From: Prunus persica
Taxonomy: Eukaryota; Streptophyta; Magnoliopsida; Rosales; Rosaceae
DNA length: 64,000 nucleotides
Reading direction: 5' to 3'
NCBI RefSeq assembly: GCF_000346465.2
Contig: NC_034012.1
Span: 18,681,924 to 18,745,923 of the forward strand
The notes below the pieces were generated by a model. It made no database searches. It worked only from the letters and a program-made list of their open reading frames with translations, and was not told the origin of the DNA. Shown here one piece after another: positions 56,529-64,000 of the stretch. The stretch's first letter is position 1. Each line of letters starts with the position of its first letter. Both the position numbers and the translations under genes were made by a program.

Positions 56529-58441
56529 ATGTCTTTCGAAGACAGTAGCAAGTCACCAAGCTCTCAAGTTCCTTTGTATCTGTGGGGAGGCTCCCAAGTA
56601 TACAAGAAAAGGTTCATTGCTAATCTGCACCGCGTTATGAATGAAGCTCAATTCCAGAAGTGGCGGGCAGCTTATGCTTCTGCCATTCCTGAAGACGTGC
56701 ATGTGAAGCTAGGGAAGCCTTTGACCGATGAAGTGCCTTGCATGGATGCGAATGATCTGGATGCTAGGATCATCACCTTCCGTCCTTTTCATTTTTCATG
56801 GGCTTCACATTCCCGTTGTCAAAGCTTTTCAAGGAGGTGTTCTGCACCATATGGTGTGCTCCGAGTCAGTGCACTCCGAACGTCTATCGGGCGATCATGT
56901 GTTTTGAGAATCTGAGCCATTTCTTCAAGCTGGAGCTGACGGTGCGAGAGTTCTTCTACTTCTTTGAAGTGAGGCACTATGAGAAGTATGCTCAAGTTCG
57001 CATCTGCCATGCCAAGCTGTTTGATAGTATCAGTCAAGGAGATCACGTATGACATGACGATGTGTTGAAGGTCAGCGGACCTTGGGAAAGGAATGTTTGT
57101 GATGGTCCACTTGTTCCCATCACCTATTACAACGGTACGTCATTTTGTTGTTTTGATATACTTCCTTTTTATTTGAACTTCTTGAAGTATGGCTGACTAA
57201 CTTCTATTTTCTGCTTGCAGTGAATGACATCTGCAAGAAGTTGGATCTTGGGCCGAACATAGCTAAGGTTGGTCGAGCTCTAAACATCCATCGAAGTTTC
57301 GCGAGTGGCGCTGGCTGTTGATCGAGTATCGGGAAGAAGTCGGTATGCTGCCCTTGCCCAAGATGTTGAGAGATGGAAGCAGAATGGTCGAGACCCTGAT
57401 GATCTACCTATTGAACAAGAGGAGTGTTATCCTGAACCCCCATAATAAAGGAAGCCTGCGGTCAAGTCTTCAAGAGATGAAGATGCTTCTTCGCGGGTGA
57501 GAAGACACAAGTAGGAGCTTTCCCCCCGTCATCTGTCAGGGTTAAACATCTCATTGGTGTAGATAGCAGGAAGGTTAGCAGTATGCGCAACGCTCGGGAT
57601 ATTCTGCTCAAGCCTCCTGTTGACAAGCTTGAAGACCATGACTTGCTTAGCGAAGTAGTCCGTGCACGATCTAGTTCACTCGCTGAGAGGCAGAGAGATG
57701 CAAATATTCCTCTCCGAAGTTTGGGTTGTCTGCATCAGTCAAAGGATGAAGATCAAACTGGGAGGTCTACTCATGATCCAGCTGCTGAGTCACGGGCAGT
57801 CAAGCGTGGAGTTGATTCAGCTTCATTGACTCCTTTGGATGTGAGGCTGGTGTAGGCTAAGAAAGCGAGAGAGTCATCCGCATGAGCGAAGGGTTCTCAT
57901 GCAGTGCTAGCGGCCAACCCTGAGGTGGGCAAGTTCAATCCTGTCGGAGATGCAGGCGTGTCTAATCTGCTCAAGAAGAACTTTCTGTCAAGCCCGGCGA
58001 TCTTGATACCTTCTCGAGTCTTTCTTTGGAAAAACAAAGGGAAGCGACATTTCATCTACTTCAAAAAGGATTAGTTTTTGCTGCTGAGACTGTCTCGAAC
58101 TGGTCTGATGTTGGCCTCTTTTCTGCTCAGCTCAGCGAGTTGGAGAAGATGTCTGATTTGAGGGCGATGATATCTGAGTTGAAGAGTTCCCTTGCCGAGA
58201 AGGATTCTAAGCTTTGCTCTTCTACTTTCGTCTTGAGCTCAAGAATGCTGACGTCACCCTCAACTATGACAAGCTTCTAGCTAGACTTCGAGCCTACTAC
58301 AAGTTTGTTGAAAAATCCAAGTTCGAAGCCATCATAAATGCTTACAAGCTGGGTAACCTGCACTACACAAATGGGACTGCTCCCTTCTATGCAATTAAAG
58401 ATGGAGACATCAAGACGTTCTGCCCTAACTTGTTCCCTTAG
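56529..58441 (+). pseudogene. Antisense extra gene of the Tat element ('putative gypsy type transposon' protein)
   Basis: Reads MSFEDSSKSPSSQVPLYLWG, then RFIANLHRVMNEAQFQKWRA; after a frameshift near 56797 it continues TFPLSKLFKEVFCTIW, YRAIMCFENLSHFFKLELTV and REFFYFFEVRHYEKY. An intron (about 57135-57220) precedes VNDICKKLDLGPNIAKVG and WRWLL. The last part (58026-58441) is helical (LKNADVTLNYDKLLARLRAY) and ends in a stop. This resembles the plant family PF04195, found in Ty3 elements on the strand opposite to pol. Multiple stops show decay. Function of the family is unknown. Confidence 0.65.
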
Positions 58442-59005
58442 AAAACGGATAGGAACCTAGATCTCTCTTAGGAAATTCCTAGCGTATCCTAGGTCTCTCG
58501 AAGGACGCTGCTTATGGGTAACTGTGTGACTATCCTACCTCCCTTAGGAAGCGAATAGTGATCTGGATACCTTGCTTATGAAATTCCTGGCGTACCATGT
58601 GTCTCCCTAAGGACGCTTCTTGTGGGTTGCACGCCCCAAAGGACCCTGTGTGACCATCCTGCTTCCCTTGAGAAACGGATAGGAACCTGGATACCTCACT
58701 TAGGAAATTCCTGGCCCATCTTGCGTCTCCCGAAGGACGTTGCTTATGGGAAACTGTGTGACTATCCTGCCTCCCTTAGGAAACGGATAGTGACCTGTTT
58801 ACCTTCCGTAGGAAATTCCTGGCTCACCCTGTGTCTCCCTTAGGACGTTTCTTATAGGTTGCACACCCCGAAAGGCGCTGTGTGACCATCTTGCTTTCCT
58901 TATGAAACGGATAGGAACCTGGATACCTCCCTTAGGAAATTACTGGCGTCCCCTGCGTCTCTTGCATTGCGTCTCCTTTAAGACACTCCTTATGGGCAAC
59001 CGTCT
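58442..59005. repeat. Higher-order tandem repeat (alternating 106-108 and 124 bp units)
   Basis: The landmark cggatagg/cgaatagtg recurs at 58446, 58552, 58676, 58784 and 58908: spacings of 106, 124, 108 and 124. Units share ttaggaaattcctggcg, then gtctcccgaaggacg and tgtgtgac. Longer units contain gttgcacgccccaaagg. Thus the true period is a dimer of about 231 bp, present about 2.5 times. Confidence 0.88.
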
Positions 59006-59599
59006 TTTATTTTTTTATTTTATTTATTTTTTTTAACATTCTAGAATGAGAAACTGAACTTGTATTGATTTTCATAAGATTACATCGCTTTATTTGAAAT
59101 AGAAATAACTGAATAAAGAACCTGGAACCTCTAGCAGTTGCTTTTCTTCTTCAAAAATATGTAGGGCTCAATCATCTGCTTGAAACTGAGCAGATAAGAG
59201 AAAACGTCATGGGTAATATCTTTGGAGGTGGTAAGCATTCCATTGTCGTGGAATTTCATTTCCATCAATGGTGTCAAGTGTATAGCTTCCTCTGCCCCAG
59301 ACGGCTGATCACGTAAGGGCCCTCCCAGTTGGGATTCATCTTCTTTGACCCTTGCCTTGACACAGTGATAAAAGTTCTTTTGAGGACAAGGTTGCCGAGT
59401 TGAAATTGTCTGACTTTGGCCATTTTGTCATAGTAAGACTTCAATTACTGCTAGTAGGAGGCAACTCGGACAATGGCTCTCTCGCGTTCTCCTTCAAGCA
59501 AGTCAAGGTTAAGCTTCTTCTTGTCGGAGTTTTGATCAACACTACTCACCTTAAGAGAGAATGGGGTTTCGCTAGTTCATCTTCGCTTGTGGTATGATA

Positions 59600-60390
59600 A
59601 GCTTATAGTACCCCAAGGAGCTCATCTACCCATTTCCCTTCGGCGCCTTCTAATCTCTTCTTTAGTCAATTCAATATGATTTTGTTGGATGCCTCGGCCT
59701 GACCATTGCCTTGGGGGTACCTCGAGGTAGACAGGTGTTGTTTGATCTTGTATTTTGCAAAGAAGGCGGTGATCTGCTTGCCAATGAATTGTGAGCCATT
59801 GTCGATATCTAGCGTTAGCCAGACTGACAGATGATGTTTCTCCAGATAAATCGTTCCACGTCAGCTTCATTGGTAGATGATAGAGGTTCAGCCTCGATCC
59901 ATTTAGTAAAGTAGTCAGTGGCGACGATCATCATGTCTTTTTTAACGGGCGCCGACAGTATGGGAACCACCAAATCAACAGCCTATTACATGAATGGACA
60001 TGGATTGTTCTGCAGATGGTAGACTTCGGCATGCAGATTAGGAACCGGTTGGTACTGTTGACAGCGATCACATCTCTTGACATATTCGGTAGAGTCGTGG
60101 CGCATGGTAGACCAAAAATAGCGTATGTTTATAGCCTTTTGGATGAGTGACCTGCCCCAAGAGTGGTTACCACACTCGCCGTCGTCAATTTTACAGCGGA
60201 CATCAAGTGTTTGAGGGTACTTTATGCAGGTGAAATGGGGGTCGGAGTATGATCTGCGAATGAGCTTGTCATCTTGCATGTAGTATCTCGCGGCCTTCTG
60301 CTGGACCTTTCTAGCTTCAGACTTGTTCGTTGGCAGATTTCCATTCACCAAGTAGTCGATGATGCCAGCTGGGGTCCTCGTCAATTTGCA
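59600..60390 (-). pseudogene. Integrase region of the Tat element
   Basis: The zinc-binding part (59986-60384) reads KAARYYMQDDKLIRRSY, then RYFWSTMRHDSTEYVKRCDR and CQQYQP; the core follows with DYFTKWIEAEPLSS. Frames are broken in the core. It would insert the DNA copy into the genome. Confidence 0.75.
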
Positions 60391-60429
60391 TTGTGTTGAT
60401 CGGCTCTATTTCTTCGATGTTTTGTCTGT

Positions 60430-60935
60430 CAAGGTGTTCGACCTTGATGAAGTGTTTGAATTAGGTATCCAGTGATAATTCTAAGCTTGTCAATGCATCT
60501 GCATGCGTGTTCTCTACCTGTGGAACTTGTTGTATGGTGAAAGTAGAGAATTCTTTTAAAAGTTCGTGGACTTTGTCGAGATACTCGATCATTCTTGGAA
60601 GCTTTGCCATGTACTCGCTTGAGACTTGATTCGTGATCAACTAGGAGTCTAAGTAAATGGCCAATCTTTTAAGCAATGCTTTGAATTCTGCCTTGTTGTT
60701 TGAAGCAGGAAAGCCTAGTGTGATGGCTTATTCCAACAAAGTTCTGCCTGGGGTGATTATGACGATACCTGCCTCTGCTCCCTTATGATTTGATGCTCCG
60801 TCTACGAGCAACTGCCACATGTCGTTAGGCAAGTTTGGATCGACAGGGAAGGGATCGTCTACTCTTGAATTTTTCTTGTTTTTCTTGACCAACTTCTCTT
60901 CTTCGACTGTTAGAGTAAACTCTACAATAAAATCT
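60430..60935 (-). pseudogene. Archaeal-type RNase H (aRNH) of the Tat element
   Basis: Reads WQLLVDGASNHKGAEAGIVI, then SNNKAEFKALLKRLAIYL, MAKLPRMIEYLDKVHELL and VENTHADALTSL, with two in-frame stops. The DGASN and NNKAEF motifs carry the active-site Asp and Glu. It is the second RNase H after pol's own, diagnostic for the Tat lineage. Confidence 0.75.
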
Positions 60936-60943
60936 ACTAAAGC

Positions 60944-61411
60944 CTAGGCTTTTATAGCAGTCTTCGGCCGGTCGAAGAGGTCATATTGACTGAGTTTGAT
61001 GGCCCATTTCATGAGTCGCTGAAAGGCGTCGTGGTTGTGGAGGATTGATCTCAAGGAGAATTCTGTCATAACAATTATCCGGTGAGTTTGATAATAAGAC
61101 CTTAGTTTTCTTGCGAAAACTACAAGCAAAAAAATGAGCTTCTCCATTTTTTTATAGCGAGTCTCTGCATCGAGGAGAGCTTTTGAAGTGTAGATTACCG
61201 GATGTTGTACCCCCAGCTCTTCTCGGATGAGAGCTAAGATGACAGCTGTGTCGAACACCTCTAGGTATATGAAAAGTCTTCGCCAGGTATCGATTTTGAG
61301 AGTAAGGGAGGCGAAGTGAGGTAGGTCTTCAAGCTCTGAAAGGCCACTTCGCACTCTTCGTCCCACTTGTCCTTTTGCCTTTTCTTCAAAGCTTTGAAGA
61401 ATGACCTGCAT
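60944..61411 (-). pseudogene. RNase H of the Tat element
   Basis: Open for 155 codons: HPVIYTSKALLDAETRYKKM, then EKLIFLLVVFARKLRSYYQT. This is the standard Ty3 RNase H following the RT. Confidence 0.8.
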
Positions 61412-61596
61412 TTGTCGATAGATTTCGAGAGGAATCGATTGAGAGCTGCCGCTCTACCCGTTAGACTTTGTATCTCCTTGGTTGGGCAGACGACTTCATA
61501 TTGAGTATAGCACTTATTTGATTTAGATGTGCCTCAATTCTTCTTTGGTTGACCAAATATCACAGGAATAGATCGGATGAGACTCCAAATGTGCAT

Positions 61597-62373
61597 TTAC
61601 TCGGGTTCAACTTCATGTTGTATTTTCATAGTAGGTTGAATGCTTTCAACAAGGTTTTTGACGTGGTCTGCTAGCTGTAGAGCTTTGACTAGCATGTCGT
61701 CTACGTAAACCTCCATAGTCTTGAAGATTTGCTCCTTGAAAATTTTGTTCACTACCCTTTGGTAGGTTGCTCCAGTGTTCTTCAGCCCAAAAGGCATGAC
61801 TTTGTAGCAGTATGTACCCCTTTCGATGATGAAGGAGGTCTTTACTTTGTCATCTTCATGCATCATGATTTGATTGTAGCCGGAGTAGGCGTCTATGAAG
61901 CCTAGCAATTGATTGCCATAAGTTAAATCGACTAGCTGATCAATTCTTGGTAGTGAAAAGTTGTCTTTAGGGCATGCCTTGTTGAGATCAGTAAAGTCGA
62001 CGCAAACTCTCCACAGGCTCTCATCTTTCTTTGCTACTAGAACGACTTTCGCCAGCTATTCTGCGTAAGCTACTTCTTCTATGAAACCAACAGCTAGGAG
62101 CTTGTCAATTTCGGCTTCGATGATGGCGACTCGCTCGAGAGTGAATTTGAGTCTCGTTTGTGCTACTGGGTTGACATGAAGGTGATAGAAGATGATCTGG
62201 GGATCGATGCCTGGCATGTCAGATGTCGACCATTCAAATAAGTCTTTGTTGTTCTGGAGGAAGGCTGCAAGCTCTGCCTTCTCCTGTTGGCTTAGGCGGG
62301 AGCCAATTCGTGCGTTTCTCTCCGGCTTGTTAGGATCCAAGGGTACTAGCTCGAGGTCCTCTTCTGGTTTCAA
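61597..62373 (-). pseudogene. Reverse transcriptase of the Tat element
   Basis: Reads DKLLAVGFIEEV at the start, then FIDAYSGYNQIMMHEDD, KVMPFGLKNTGATYQRVVNK and the catalytic YVDDMLVK. A stop near 62058 (AYAE*LAK) and others break it. Confidence 0.85.
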
Positions 62374-63299
62374 TCCTTCTTTAAGAGAGACCTCCGAACG
62401 GATTCCCTGGACTTGGTCCTTATGCTTTGATTGCTATTGGGGAGTAGCTATTCTCTTTCCTTTCTGCCCTGCTCAGCCATCAAGAATGGGATTTGCTTGT
62501 TCTACTCCCTTTAGATCTGTCTGATTCATAGGGAGGAACTATGTTTGGGTGTACTGCCCTTGTCTGCATGGATTCCATGGCCTAAGCGATTTGAATACTG
62601 ATGACCAGGGCATCGTTGTGTGGCAGATCGAGGCTTATAAGATCTTTCTTTTGGAAGTCGATCACGGGATCGTCTTCTGCCGGTGAGAGGCTGGTCGAGT
62701 TTTGGGAGATCATAGTGGCCTGTTTGATCTTCCTCGTGTTTTCTTTGTTGGTCAGCCCAAACTCCTCAGAGTCAATCAGGATCGTGTTAATTCTTATGAC
62801 CTTCTAGGGTGGCTCCTTAGCAGTATCGCAATCCTTAATCTACTGGATGGCTTGCTTTGCAATAAATTCCAAGCAATGGCCTTCTCTCATGAGTTTTGCG
62901 AGATACGTTTTCCAAGCAAAGCAGTAGCCTTCTCTTAGTATCGTGTCCGTACGTCCCATGGAAGGCATAGTTTTTTCGCACATCCCTCTTGTCCGGATCT
63001 CCTTTCAAGGGTGGCAGTCTTCTTACCCAAGGTTTGTCCTTCACTTGGGCTAAGATTTGATGTATAAGGATGGAGAACTTGGTGTAGTTCTCTTCTGCCA
63101 TAGCGTCTCCTTGCCGGCGCTACTTGCATTTGTCTTTGTTCCTACTACTAAACTTGTTGCTTCTTTGGCCTGCCTGCTTAATTGGCGAATCTTCCTGCTT
63201 GGTAGACTTCTTCGCGGCGATTTGATTGTCCTCCCAGAGCGCATAGAGTTTCGCGGTCGTGAAGACCACTGCTAGAATCTGGCTGGGAGTGATAGTCAA
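62374..63299 (-). pseudogene. Protease and gag C-terminal region of the Tat element
   Basis: The minus strand contains DLPHNDALVISIQIA near 62610, as found just before the aspartic protease active site in this lineage. The catalytic D-S/T-G triad was not found intact. Gag-end text such as LPPLKGDPDKRDVRKNYAFH lies at about 62940-63030. Frames are broken. Confidence 0.6.
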
Positions 63300-64000
63300 C
63301 TAGCGGTATAAGTCGTTCTCAGCTGGAAGACCTTTCTTGAAAGCAGAGGACGTGACTCGGTCATCGCATCCTACAATGTTGGTCTTTTCTGCATTGAATC
63401 TTTTGATGTAATCTCGAAATGATTCATCGAACTTCTTGCACAGGTTGTACAGGTGGTCAGGGTTCCGGTAAGAAGTGTATTCTTTGGTAAAGACGTAAAC
63501 TAGCTCCTTGGTGCTCCTCATCGACCCAGATGGTAAGGTGTGGAACTAGTGTTGGGCTGCTACTCACAAGGTCATTACAAACAACTTGCACATTAGCACG
63601 TCGTTGGCCTCGTAGAAGATCATAACACTTTTGAAGTGTTTTAGATGGCTCTTGGGATTGGAATCCCCTTTGAAGTGTGTGAAAGATGGTGTTGAGAATC
63701 GTTTCTAGGAAGCAGTTTGTTCGATTTCTACGGTGAAAGGCGTAGCGCTTACTTGGTCCACCTCCCTCCGTATAGCATCTTTGAAATTTTTGCCAATCTT
63801 TAAGTATCGAACTCGGTCATTTACGAGCTTCTCAACGTCTTTCGCATGCACGGCTTGCTGATCACGTTGGTGACCTTCATGATTCAGGCTGGGATGGTTG
63901 ACTTCCTCATTGACTCGTAGAGGTCGACCTCCGCAGTTGCCATGCCTGTGAGGCAGATTAGTAGATTGAGCTTGGAGCATTCCTCCACGAGTTGTCATCG
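63300..64000 (-). pseudogene. Gag region of the Tat element, partial at right edge
   Basis: Reads ELVYVFTKEYTSYRNPDHLY, then NLCKKFDESFRDYIKRFNAE, a plant retrotransposon gag signature. Further upstream (63705-63998) a Gln/His-rich stretch continues off the window. Stops separate the parts. Confidence 0.75.

Larger units (their letters stand above)
55033..64000 (-). mobile_element. Ty3 Tat-lineage retrotransposon, 3' part, with plus-strand extra gene
   Basis: The 3' LTR is 55033-55611, and the purine tract lies just upstream on the element's strand. Pol runs leftwards from the right edge: gag, protease, RT, RNase H, a second archaeal-type RNase H, integrase. Two RNase H domains are the mark of the Tat lineage. 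Between integrase and the 3' LTR lie a higher-order tandem repeat and a gene on the opposite strand. The 5' LTR is outside the window. All coding parts are broken. Confidence 0.88.

Noticed and set aside
1..64000. tRNA, rRNA and small structured RNA genes
   Set aside because: None was recognised by eye; only the tRNA-complementary primer sites of retroelements were found.

Overview
The window is plant nuclear DNA, AT-rich and dense in transposons. Genes have GT-AG introns, and the recognisable host genes (a plant membrane desaturase, a DUF604 glycosyltransferase, a PATRONUS/securin-like gene) are angiosperm families. The style of the genes and elements suggests a woody eudicot, possibly Rosaceae; that is an inference.

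Layout. 1-4425: the 3' part of an LTR retrotransposon (plus orientation, 3' LTR 2886-4425) carrying a multi-exon antisense gene with a plant mobile domain (PMD). 4439-6637: a hairpin MITE and a decayed hAT relic. 6985-8639 (minus): an apparently intact five-exon acyl-lipid/acyl-CoA desaturase. 8.7-14.3 kb: no gene seen; it holds an 18-bp minisatellite and a Harbinger-type MITE. 14.3-16.3 kb: Copia and hAT fragments joined end to end. About 17.25-27 kb: one decayed LINE interrupted by three LTR insertions (solo LTR with TSD AACCT, an LTR plus primer site, and a 2-kb LTR with a W-box cluster). 27.5-27.8 kb: a Copia RNase H relic.

28-45 kb is the core of interest. A segment is duplicated (28073-37117 and 41673-45269). 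Each copy holds a minus-strand gene for a receptor-like protein that I do not know as a described architecture: signal peptide, EXORDIUM/PHI-1 domain, two CUB-like domains, one membrane segment, and a kinase domain lacking the catalytic Asp residues. The second copy is open through three exons (882 aa). The first copy is dead (two nonsense codons, two 2-bp indels) and carries a very young, apparently complete Copia element with indistinguishable LTRs (30323-35183, TSD GTTTC), plus a solo Ty3 LTR in its upstream region (TSD TGAAG). Both insertions are absent from copy 2, so they post-date the duplication. A DUF604 glycosyltransferase gene and a stray NAD-kinase exon lie between the copies.

45.9-51.5 kb (minus): a PATRONUS-like (plant securin) gene with apparent frame damage; its introns hold a TIR element and a hAT element with an 8-bp TSD. 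51523-54810: a decayed MULE with long TIRs and a 9-bp TSD, inserted just upstream of that gene. 54.9-55.0 kb: a hAT relic cut by the next insertion. 55033-64000: the 3' part of a minus-oriented, decayed Ty3 element of Tat type (two RNase H domains), with a plus-strand extra gene and a higher-order tandem repeat between pol and the 3' LTR.

The window therefore shows two Tat-type or Tat-like retroelements with antisense extra genes, and a tandem pair of novel receptor-like genes, one live-looking and one dead.
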